From NCBI GenBank assembly GCA_021847625.1, contig JAJZQK010000235.1:1-6074 (forward strand): a stretch of DNA of 6,074 nucleotides, read 5' to 3'. The stretch comes from Chloroflexota bacterium. GTDB lineage: Bacteria; Chloroflexota; FW602-bin22; JAMCYS01. Every line of letters begins with the position of its first letter. Position 1 is the first letter of the stretch. Positions 1-6,074 of the stretch are shown one piece after another. The notes under the pieces are model-generated. The model was not told the DNA's origin. It saw only the letters and a program-made list of their open reading frames with translations, and did no database searches. A program made the translations under genes and the position numbers.

Positions 1-24
1 CTGCCCATACGATGGAGGAAAGAG

Positions 25-492
25 ATGGCCATAGAACTCAGCAGCCCAGCCTTCGCTAATAGTTCGCCCATTCCCCGAAAGTATACTTGCGAGGGTGAGA
101 ATATCTCGCCGCCCCTGGCGTGGAAGAACCTGCCCGAGGGCACGCAGAGCATCGCCCTTGTCGTCGAGGACCCGGACGCCCCTTCGGGTGTGCACACCCA
201 CTGGGTAGTGTTCGATCTGCCGGCATCCGCCACCGGATTGCCCGAGGGCACTTCGCCGGCGGCGACGACCCCCCAGGGAGGAAGGCAGGGGATAAACACG
301 AACAGGCACACCGGCTATAGTGGCCCTTGCCCGCCGGCAGGCGGTCCGCACCGCTACTTCTTCAGAATCTACGCCCTGGACTGCGAGCTCACCCTGGAGC
401 CGGGGAGCACGAAGGAGGCCGTGTTGAGCGCAATGCGGGGACACATCCTGGCCGAGGGCGAGCTGATGGGAACTTACAGGAAAGGCCCGTAG
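25..492 (+). CDS. YbhB/YbcL family phosphatidylethanolamine-binding protein (PEBP/RKIP-like)
   Basis: This 155-residue protein belongs to the bacterial PEBP family, small soluble beta-fold proteins with an anion or phospholipid-headgroup pocket. Their bacterial role is poorly defined. The first conserved block is seen as EDPDAP (residues 48-53) followed by HTHWVVFDLP (57-66). The second is GPCPPAGGPHRYFF (100-113), which supplies the pocket His and Arg-Tyr residues. Length is normal for the short bacterial YbhB/YbcL type (about 150-185 aa). There is no signal peptide, so it should be cytoplasmic. The ATG at 25 is chosen because GGAGG lies at 14-18 with a 6-nt spacer; the ATG at 12 is out of frame. 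It is convergent with sdhB and shows no functional link to it. Family assignment is confident; the biological role is unknown. Confidence 0.93.
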   Translation: MAIELSSPAFANSSPIPRKYTCEGENISPPLAWKNLPEGTQSIALVVEDPDAPSGVHTHWVVFDLPASATGLPEGTSPAATTPQGGRQGINTNRHTGYSGPCPPAGGPHRYFFRIYALDCELTLEPGSTKEAVLSAMRGHILAEGELMGTYRKGP

Positions 493-600
493 CCGTTACG
501 GTGCGACAAAGATGCCCTCTCGCCGGTCTTGGCCAGGGGGCATCAAGCCTAAACATGCTCCTAATTGCGGTCTATGCCAGCGCGTAGTGGCGGCCCGTCC

Positions 601-619
601 CCCTGGGCTGCGCCCAGGG
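601..619. terminator. GC-rich hairpin between convergent genes, possible terminator
   Basis: An 8-bp perfect inverted repeat, CCCTGGGC / GCCCAGGG with a TGC loop, sits about 105 nt from the stop codons of both the PEBP gene and sdhB. Its central position between converging genes suits a shared transcription end or RNA 3' structure. Neither strand has a T-tract after the stem, so it is not a classical intrinsic terminator. The rest of 493-723 shows no convincing gene. Confidence 0.3.
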
Positions 620-723
620 ACCGAGGTCTGGCCGGCACGTCTCAACCGCCGACAAATAGGACACTGGTATTTGCAGTCGGTATCAGGCCCAGATGAAGAG
701 GACAAACGCCCCTGCAATTGGCA

Positions 724-1422
724 TTAGACTTCCTTGTAGAGGATCGCCCGCTTGATCTCCTGAATGGCCTTCGTCACCTGAATGTAGCGCGGACAGGCCT
801 GCGTGCAGTTGAAGACCGTGCGGCAACGCCAGACCCCCTCCCGGTCGTTCAGCATGTCCAGGCGTTCCTCGGCGCCGTCATCGCGGCTGTCGAAGATGAA
901 GCGGTGGGCGTTCACCAGCGCCGCGGGCCCCACGAACTTGGGATTGTTCCAGAACGGTGGGCAGGAGGTCGTGCAGGCGGCGCAGAGAATGCACTTGGTA
1001 GTGTCGTCAAAGCGTTCGCGTTCTTCCGGGCTCTGCAGCCGCTCCTTCTCGGGTGGAGGGTCGTCGGCAATGAGATAGGGCTTGATGGACCGGTACGCCT
1101 CGAAGAAGGGCTCCATGTCCACGACCAGGTCCTTGATGACAGGGAAGCCAAGCAGCGGCTCGATCGTGAGCCGATTCCCGACATCCTTGAACAGCGTCTT
1201 GCAGGCCAGGCGGTTATGGCCGTTGATGCGCACGGCGTCCGACCCGCAGATGCCGTGCGCGCACGACCGACGGTAGGTGAGGGTGCCGTCCAGGTTCCAC
1301 TTGATGTAATTCAGGCCGTCGAGCACGCGATCGGTCGGCTCCGCGTCGAACTCGTACTCCTGGTACTGGGCTTTCTTATCCTTCTCGGGATCGAATCTCT
1401 GGATTTTGAGAGTCACTCTCAT
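724..1422 (-). CDS. sdhB: Succinate dehydrogenase iron-sulphur subunit SdhB
   Basis: SdhB carries electrons from the FAD of SdhA to the membrane quinone site through three Fe-S clusters. The 232-residue length is typical. The N-terminal plant-type ferredoxin domain has 2Fe-2S ligands C54, C59, D62 and C74. The Asp in third position matches E. coli SdhB, where Asp replaces the usual Cys. The C-terminal domain has C144-x2-C147-x2-C150 plus C210 for the 4Fe-4S cluster, and C154, C200 and C206 for the 3Fe-4S cluster. The SCPPFW and GPAAL segments around 153-168 are also family hallmarks. The ATG at 1422 is preceded by a GAGGTGG ribosome site and lies 22 nt after sdhA. It is the last recognisable gene of the sdhCDAB operon. 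Every cluster ligand is intact. Confidence 0.98.
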   Translation of the reverse strand: MRVTLKIQRFDPEKDKKAQYQEYEFDAEPTDRVLDGLNYIKWNLDGTLTYRRSCAHGICGSDAVRINGHNRLACKTLFKDVGNRLTIEPLLGFPVIKDLVVDMEPFFEAYRSIKPYLIADDPPPEKERLQSPEERERFDDTTKCILCAACTTSCPPFWNNPKFVGPAALVNAHRFIFDSRDDGAEERLDMLNDREGVWRCRTVFNCTQACPRYIQVTKAIQEIKRAILYKEV

Positions 1423-1444
1423 CTCGCCACCTCAACCTGCCAGA

Positions 1445-3169
<1,725 letters not shown>

Positions 3170-3193
3170 ATCTGCCTCCCCACTTCCTCGTGG

Positions 3194-3571
3194 TCATCCC
3201 GCTTGGAATGAGAGTATGGCCTCCGTGCCGACAACCAGAAACACGAAGCCGGCCGTGACCAGGAGAACCCGCACCGTCAGGCGCCAGGCCCGAGAGTGCA
3301 CGTAATCGTCCATCACCACGCGGAAGCCGACCAGGCCGTGAATAAACGCCAGGAAGAGGAGGCCCAAGTCGAACCACCGCCAGGCGGGAATGCTCCAGCG
3401 CCCCGCCACGAAGTCGAAGTCGATGTTCTGGATGGGGGTGAAGACGTGCATAATGGCCAGATGGGTCAGGACCAGGAAGATGATCAAGACGCCCGAGACC
3501 CGCAAAAACAACCATGACCACAGGTAGTAGTTGCCGGCCTTGGACCTGCGCGAAGGAACGGTGCCCTGCAT
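3194..3571 (-). CDS. sdhD: Succinate dehydrogenase membrane anchor SdhD (cytochrome b556 small subunit)
   Basis: This 125-residue protein is the second hydrophobic anchor of complex II, holding SdhAB at the membrane and helping to bind haem b and quinone. It has three likely membrane helices, at about 18-42, 66-88 and 98-120. The second helix contains H78 (FIHGLVGFRVVMDDYV), followed by D89 and Y90. That His-to-Asp-Tyr spacing is the same as E. coli SdhD H71, D82 and Y83, where the His is a haem ligand and the Tyr lines the quinone site. LRVSG (23-27) is another family motif. H37 and H42 lie at the end of helix 1, so an extra haem ligand is possible. The ATG at 3571 has GGAGAGGAG directly upstream, overlapping the sdhC stop region, which suggests tight or coupled translation. 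Confidence 0.92.
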   Translation of the reverse strand: MQGTVPSRRSKAGNYYLWSWLFLRVSGVLIIFLVLTHLAIMHVFTPIQNIDFDFVAGRWSIPAWRWFDLGLLFLAFIHGLVGFRVVMDDYVHSRAWRLTVRVLLVTAGFVFLVVGTEAILSFQAG

Positions 3572-3583
3572 AATTCTCCTCTC

Positions 3584-3970
3584 CTAGAAGACAGAAGTCA
3601 ACATAAGATACGCAGAGGGGACAAACAGAATGATGAAGACCACCATCATGGCCCAGAATAAGCGTTCCTGGAAGAGCGCTCCGCGGTCCCAGAAGTCGAT
3701 GATGATTACCCTCGTCCCGTTCACCGCGTGGTAGATGACCACCCCGACGAGGATGACCTCGAAGACGCGGGCGATGGGGTTGTGGTAGATGGCCGTCACC
3801 GCGTCGTACACCCCGGGCCCGAAGCCGACTAGGGCGGTATCCGCGATGTGGAGGAAGAGGAAGGCCAAGATGCCCAGGCCCGTCAGGCGGTGGAGCAGCT
3901 GCGCCCATTGCCCGATCTGGCCTCGATAGTAGGCGAACCAACTCCAAGAGCGACTGCGACTGTTGTTCAC
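3584..3970 (-). CDS. sdhC: Succinate dehydrogenase cytochrome b556 subunit SdhC
   Basis: This is the first gene of the sdhCDAB operon and encodes a 128-residue membrane anchor with three likely helices (about 30-50, 66-92 and 104-125). LLHRLTG (25-31) is the conserved quinone-site motif near helix 1. H81 in YHAVNGTR is the expected haem b ligand, equivalent to E. coli SdhC H84. H41 in FLFLHIADTALV is a second His inside helix 1. E. coli Ser27, a quinone-site residue, aligns with Gln24 here, which may reflect a different quinone. The overall pattern resembles actinobacterial or Chloroflexota-type SdhC rather than the proteobacterial form. The start is a GTG at 3970 with a GGGAG ribosome site about nine nt upstream. 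Function is confident; the haem count is not. Confidence 0.94.
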   Translation of the reverse strand: MNNSRSRSWSWFAYYRGQIGQWAQLLHRLTGLGILAFLFLHIADTALVGFGPGVYDAVTAIYHNPIARVFEVILVGVVIYHAVNGTRVIIIDFWDRGALFQERLFWAMMVVFIILFVPSAYLMLTSVF

Positions 3971-4092
3971 GTTACGTCTCTCCCTTCTCTGAGCGAAGAT
4001 CGTCCTCCGTCCGTCTCAACCGTGGCCGTGAGAAGAATAGGAGCAGCACTTGTCAGCTGCGCAGGCTAGCGCGCGGCATGCGCCAATTCAAC

Positions 4093-4110
4093 CACCCGCC
4101 ACGACGGGTG
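4093..4110. repeat. Short inverted repeat upstream of sdhC
   Basis: CACCCG and CGGGTG flank a 6-nt centre (CCACGA), giving a perfect 6-6-6 inverted repeat 123-140 bp upstream of the sdhC start. It could be an operator or an RNA hairpin. No known regulator is recognised, and GC-rich repeats of this size can occur by chance. I found no convincing -35/-10 pair for sdh in 3971-4200. Confidence 0.3.
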
Positions 4111-4205
4111 TCAAGAGAATCTGCTTTCCACCAGGGGGCGCGCCATCAGCCGAACGCGCGGACGCTGTGGCGTCGCCAGTGCAACCAGGCCACAGTCAGA
4201 GTGCT

Positions 4206-4220
4206 TGTAAACATTTTACA
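4206..4220. promoter_or_regulatory. 15-bp perfect palindrome, candidate operator or sigma-54 enhancer site
   Basis: TGTAAACATTTTACA is a perfect 6-3-6 palindrome and an AT-rich island in GC-rich DNA, as is common for protein-binding sites. Its centre (4213) lies about 170 bp upstream of the start point predicted from the sigma-54 promoter, which is a normal distance for an activator site. It also lies 243 bp upstream of sdhC, so it could instead serve that operon. The outer TGT and ACA are 9 nt apart, one short of the NifA spacing of 10, so NifA is not claimed. Confidence 0.45.
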
Positions 4221-4248
4221 GCTAATCGTTGCCGTAGCTCTAGGCCGC

Positions 4249-4287
4249 GCCGCGGTTCCCCTGATGGTGGCTGAGAATTGCCGCGGT
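4249..4287. repeat. Pair of GCCGCGGT direct repeats 31 bp apart
   Basis: Identical 8-mers lie at 4249-4256 and 4280-4287, a start-to-start spacing of 31 bp, close to three helical turns. Each contains the palindrome CCGCGG. They fall between the 15-bp palindrome and the sigma-54 promoter, roughly 100-135 bp upstream of its predicted start point. Same-face spacing would suit a cooperative regulator, but the motif is GC-rich and may be coincidental. Confidence 0.25.
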
Positions 4288-4357
4288 CGAAGAGATTGCT
4301 GGCCAGCCGGTGAAGCGGTGGCAGGTTACTTCGTAGCCCTCGTTGCCGGCTGAATGC

Positions 4358-4374
4358 CTGGCACGAAAATTGCT
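4358..4374 (+). promoter_or_regulatory. Sigma-54 (RpoN) -24/-12 promoter
   Basis: CTGGCACGAAAATTGCT matches the sigma-54 consensus (YTGGCACG, four bases, TTGCW) at every specified position. GG is at 4360-4361 and GC at 4372-4373, with the required 10-nt gap. Transcription should start near 4385 and run into the small gene at 4522. A full match to the ten core bases is expected by chance in about 1% of windows this size, assuming equal base use. Use of this promoter would require RpoN and an ATP-dependent enhancer-binding activator, neither of which is encoded here. Confidence 0.75.
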
Positions 4375-4415
4375 ACTTTCGGTCAACACTGGAGACTCAC
4401 TACTTCAGAGGAAGT

Positions 4416-4468
4416 CCCGGGCATCTGACTCAGTCGGCTGGCTGGTGTGGAGCATCTCGGAGCCCGGG
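4416..4468 (+). other. Leader of the sigma-54 unit with a possible long-range stem
   Basis: If transcription starts near 4385 and translation at 4522, the mRNA has a leader of about 137 nt. CCCGGGC (4416-4422) can pair with GCCCGGG (4462-4468), enclosing about 39 nt. Both arms contain the self-complementary CCCGGG, so alternative pairings exist. No known riboswitch class is recognised. Confidence 0.2.
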
Positions 4469-4509
4469 CCTCTCACGAGAACATGAACACGGTATACGTC
4501 CAACACGGA

Positions 4510-4515
4510 AAGGAG
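4510..4515 (+). promoter_or_regulatory. Ribosome binding site deciding the start of the orphan gene
   Basis: AAGGAG lies 6 nt before the GTG at 4522 and is the only strong Shine-Dalgarno sequence near the possible starts. The in-frame ATG at 4483 and GTG at 4447 have no comparable site, so 4522 is preferred. Confidence 0.65.
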
Positions 4516-4521
4516 ACCACT

Positions 4522-4836
4522 GTGGCACCTGGCAGGCAGTCCGACCTAGGTCAATTGACGGACCTTCTCAGAGCGGCGCGAGAAACTACGATCCCGTTTG
4601 AGGCATCGCCCACTGGGCGATGGGTGCGCTTTATGGGTAGTGACAGCATCGTGTACGTAGTCCGCGATGCTTGGGGGGATGGTTGTTCCGTGCTGGCGGT
4701 GAGCGATGCGGACAGTGGTGCTCGCCCCGGGCACTTCTTGCGACCCCACGATGCTGTGGCGGCCGCCGTCCAGTTGGCCGACGCCTCTCGCGTCGGCAAG
4801 GTGAGTCTCAAGTCGGAGATGCGCTTGGCCGGGTAG
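4522..4836 (+). CDS. Small orphan protein of unknown function, sigma-54-linked
   Basis: I do not recognise this protein. From the GTG at 4522 it has 104 residues; an ATG at 4483 would give 117 and a GTG at 4447 would give 129. It is soluble-looking, with no signal peptide or membrane helix and a single Cys (C55). The residue pattern suggests an amphipathic helix (about 7-22), three beta strands (GRWVRFMG 32-39, SIVYVVRD 42-49, CSVLAVSD 55-62) and a second helix (75-88). That would be a compact alpha/beta domain. W34, W51 and the acidic loops are candidate conserved sites. It stands alone between a consensus sigma-54 promoter and an intrinsic terminator, so it is probably monocistronic and conditionally expressed. 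Clean flanking signals and a good ribosome site support a real gene; its function is unknown. Confidence 0.72.
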   Translation: MAPGRQSDLGQLTDLLRAARETTIPFEASPTGRWVRFMGSDSIVYVVRDAWGDGCSVLAVSDADSGARPGHFLRPHDAVAAAVQLADASRVGKVSLKSEMRLAG

Positions 4837-4871
4837 TCCCGTCAGGTGTCGTCGGAGGACCCCAGTAGAAC

Positions 4872-4913
4872 AAGGGCACATCCCGGTATTCGGCGGATGT
4901 GCCCTTTCCTTTT
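4872..4913 (+). terminator. Rho-independent terminator of the orphan gene
   Basis: A 12-bp perfect stem, AAGGGCACATCC (4872-4883) with GGATGTGCCCTT (4895-4906), has an 11-nt loop. It is followed by TTTCCTTTT (4905-4913), with the first Ts shared with the stem. It starts 36 nt after the orphan stop codon. The T-tract lies on the plus strand, so it mainly ends plus-strand transcription and separates this unit from lspA. Confidence 0.92.
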
Positions 4914-5140
4914 GCCGAAACGCCGCCGGTCAGGTGTACGCTATGCGGACACACTGTTCCATGGGCGTGCGGAGGTTGGTGCATGGGCCTGCCTTCTAAG
5001 AGGGCTTAGATGACCAGTCCGCACACTCGCCACCTGGCCGGCAACGCCTTCTCGAGCATCGTCCCGGCGCTTGGCTAGCCCGCGCGTGCCGTTGGAGGTT
5101 CGGCGCCAGAGTGGATGGCAGACGAGCACTGACTTGGCCC
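4914..5140. other. Intergenic stretch with no recognised gene
   Basis: Short minus-strand reading frames of about 62 codons are present but have Arg-rich, low-plausibility translations and no family resemblance. I see no tRNA, riboswitch or mobile element. A short 'GGTCAGGTGT' sequence at about 4928 partly repeats one at about 4841, which is probably chance. Confidence 0.4.
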
Positions 5141-5169
5141 TTGTACGCCACCGCTGTTTGCTCTATTCT
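5141..5169 (+). promoter_or_regulatory. Weak candidate sigma-70-type promoter for lspA
   Basis: TTGTAC (5141-5146) and TATTCT (5164-5169) are separated by 17 bp, the ideal spacing. They match the -35 and -10 consensus at only 3 of 6 and 4 of 6 positions. A start near 5176 would exclude the TTG at 5172 as start codon and agrees with translation from 5202. Confidence 0.3.
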
Positions 5170-5188
5170 TCTTGCGGAATACACTATT

Positions 5189-5193
5189 GGGAG
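5189..5193 (+). promoter_or_regulatory. Ribosome binding site deciding the lspA start
   Basis: GGGAG sits 8 nt before the TTG at 5202. The longer in-frame start, TTG at 5172, has no purine-rich site upstream. Confidence 0.55.
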
Positions 5194-5201
5194 CGTCCTC
5201 G

Positions 5202-5741
5202 TTGACTCTCAGACAGAGAGCGGTGTTGCTGCTCGGCGTCACGGCTTTGTGCGTCGGCGCCGATCAGATCGCCAAGCAGATAGCAGCCATGTACCTGCAG
5301 CACTCTCCGGCGCTATCCTTCGCCGGGGACCTGTTCCGTCTGCAATACGCCGAGAATCCGGGTTCGTTCCTGAGCCTGGGCGCCGGCCTGCCCGAGTACC
5401 TTCGCTCGCTGCTGCTCGTAGGGGGTCTGGGGCTGTTCCTCGCGGCTCTGTTCGCGTACGCGTTGTTCAGCAGACAGTTCGGGCGCTTGATGTTGGTGGG
5501 AATCGCCTTCGTCCTGGGCGGCGGGGTAGGCAACTGGCTCGATAGGGTGATGAACGGTAGTCAAGTCATCGACTTCATGAACGTGGGCATAGGCCCGGTC
5601 CGCAGCGGGGTCTTCAACTTTGCCGATCTATTCATCGAGGTCGGCGTAGCCCTGGTGGTCATCGCCAGTCTGCGGGCCGCGCGCGGGCAGAGCGTTCTGC
5701 TCGCCGGCCGTGATGGCGAAGAGCAGGCGATAGAGCGGTAG
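5202..5741 (+). CDS. lspA: Lipoprotein signal peptidase (signal peptidase II) LspA
   Basis: LspA is an inner-membrane aspartyl protease that cleaves the signal peptide of diacylglyceryl-modified prolipoproteins. Counting from the TTG at 5202 (179 aa), DQIAK (21-25) is the first conserved block. ENPGSFLSLG (51-60) is the NxG-type block. GNWLDR (110-115) supplies catalytic D114, VIDF (122-125) follows, and FNFAD (138-142) supplies catalytic D142. Four membrane helices fit at about 7-24, 66-89, 94-112 and 138-158. The family length is typically 150-180 aa, in line with the shorter start. A longer TTG start at 5172 would add ten residues but lacks a ribosome site. The charged C-terminal tail after about 158 is slightly extended. 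It appears to be a single-gene unit, convergent with the receiver-like gene at the right edge. Confidence 0.96.
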   Translation: MTLRQRAVLLLGVTALCVGADQIAKQIAAMYLQHSPALSFAGDLFRLQYAENPGSFLSLGAGLPEYLRSLLLVGGLGLFLAALFAYALFSRQFGRLMLVGIAFVLGGGVGNWLDRVMNGSQVIDFMNVGIGPVRSGVFNFADLFIEVGVALVVIASLRAARGQSVLLAGRDGEEQAIER

Positions 5742-5845
5742 TCCCGGGGTTATCCGCGGCTACGCGAGTGGGGCGCGCCGCTGGGTGGCAATATCGCGCG
5801 AGCGCAAGGTTGTTGTGCGCCCTTCGTCGGTCTTACGCCGCCTGG

Positions 5846-6073
5846 CTAGGCGCAGCCACAATCGTCGGCGCTACCGCACACGTCCCCGCATCCGCCTGCC
5901 TGGTGTAGGATCAGACGCTCGATCTGTCCCGCCGCTTCGCCGACGTCGAAAGGCATTTCGACGAGCCCCTCAAAACCGGCCCGACGGCAGACGTCCCGGC
6001 TGGTGTTCGGCATGGCCGTGCAGAGGATTGCCGGGACGGCGGGAGCGGAAGCGCGGAGGTCGTTGCGCAGTTT
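5846..6073 (-). CDS. C-terminal end of a receiver-domain-like protein with Cys-rich tail (5' end outside window)
   Basis: Only the last 75 codons are in the window; the reading frame is open to the right edge. The visible part looks like the second half of a response-regulator receiver domain. It has a hydrophobic strand ending in a Thr-Ala pair (VPAILCTA, 13-20), a helix, AGFEGLVEMPF (32-42) and a last helix (44-56). In receiver domains the Thr/Ser after the fourth strand and a Lys before Pro-Phe form the phosphorylation switch. Here the Thr is kept but the Lys position is Met (M40), so signalling may be atypical. After the domain comes CGDVCGSADDCGC (62-74), four cysteines near the C-terminus that could bind metal or form disulphides. 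The phospho-acceptor Asp would lie outside the window, so the assignment is tentative. Confidence 0.6.
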   Translation of the reverse strand, partial: KLRNDLRASAPAVPAILCTAMPNTSRDVCRRAGFEGLVEMPFDVGEAAGQIERLILHQAGGCGDVCGSADDCGCA

Positions 6074-6074
6074 G

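Noticed and set aside
496..717. 73-codon minus-strand frame with a CKYQCPIC segment, just after sdhB
   Set aside because: The CPxC-like piece hints at a zinc ribbon, but there is no second Cys pair. The rest is low-plausibility, it starts on TTG and it runs through the GC hairpin.
4206..4220. NifA upstream activator site reading of the palindrome
   Set aside because: The TGT to ACA gap is 9 nt, not the 10 nt of the NifA consensus, and no nif genes are in the window.
4078..4353. 91-codon plus-strand frame upstream of the sigma-54 promoter
   Set aside because: It has no ribosome site and an unconvincing N-terminus, and it overlaps the palindrome and repeats. Its hydrophobic stretch is not enough to support a gene.
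4546..4881. 111-codon minus-strand frame opposite the orphan gene
   Set aside because: It begins inside the terminator stem region and is antisense to the better-supported plus-strand gene.
5787..5852. Small hairpins between lspA and the receiver-like gene (5-bp stems, including CGCCT/AGGCG at 5839-5852)
   Set aside because: The stems are only 5 bp and no T-tract follows on either strand, so they do not support a terminator call.

Overview
The window is bacterial and GC-rich, with GTG and TTG starts and strong Shine-Dalgarno sites. It holds six complete genes and the end of a seventh. The SdhC sequence, with its 'HIADTALV' and 'HAVNGTR' segments, resembles succinate dehydrogenase anchors I associate with Actinomycetota, Chloroflexota and Deinococcota. 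I cannot fix the phylum from sequence alone. A near-perfect sigma-54 promoter, if used, argues against typical Actinomycetota, which generally lack RpoN.

Layout: 25-492 (+) encodes a YbhB/YbcL-type phosphatidylethanolamine-binding protein. A convergent gap (493-723) holds an 8-bp GC hairpin. From 3970 down to 724 on the minus strand lies a compact sdhCDAB operon: two haem-binding membrane anchors, the FAD subunit and the iron-sulphur subunit. Spacers are 12, 24 and 22 nt, each with a Shine-Dalgarno site. Together these genes make complex II, which oxidises succinate to fumarate and reduces membrane quinone. The cofactor ligands that can be checked in SdhA and SdhB are all present.

The 3971-4521 intergenic region separates the divergent sdh operon from a small orphan gene (about 104 aa, 4522-4836, +). 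It carries a textbook -24/-12 sigma-54 promoter (4358-4374). Upstream, at enhancer-like distances, are a perfect 15-bp palindrome and a pair of 8-bp direct repeats spaced 31 bp apart. The orphan gene ends in a strong intrinsic terminator (4872-4913). Promoter, leader, single ORF and terminator therefore form a self-contained unit of unknown function, the most interesting part of the window.

After a largely featureless gap (4914-5201) comes lspA, the lipoprotein signal peptidase (5202-5741, +). Converging on it from the right edge is the C-terminal end of a receiver-like protein (5846-6073, -). It has a Cys-rich tail and Met where receiver domains normally carry the conserved Lys. I see no mobile elements, CRISPR arrays, tRNA or rRNA genes.
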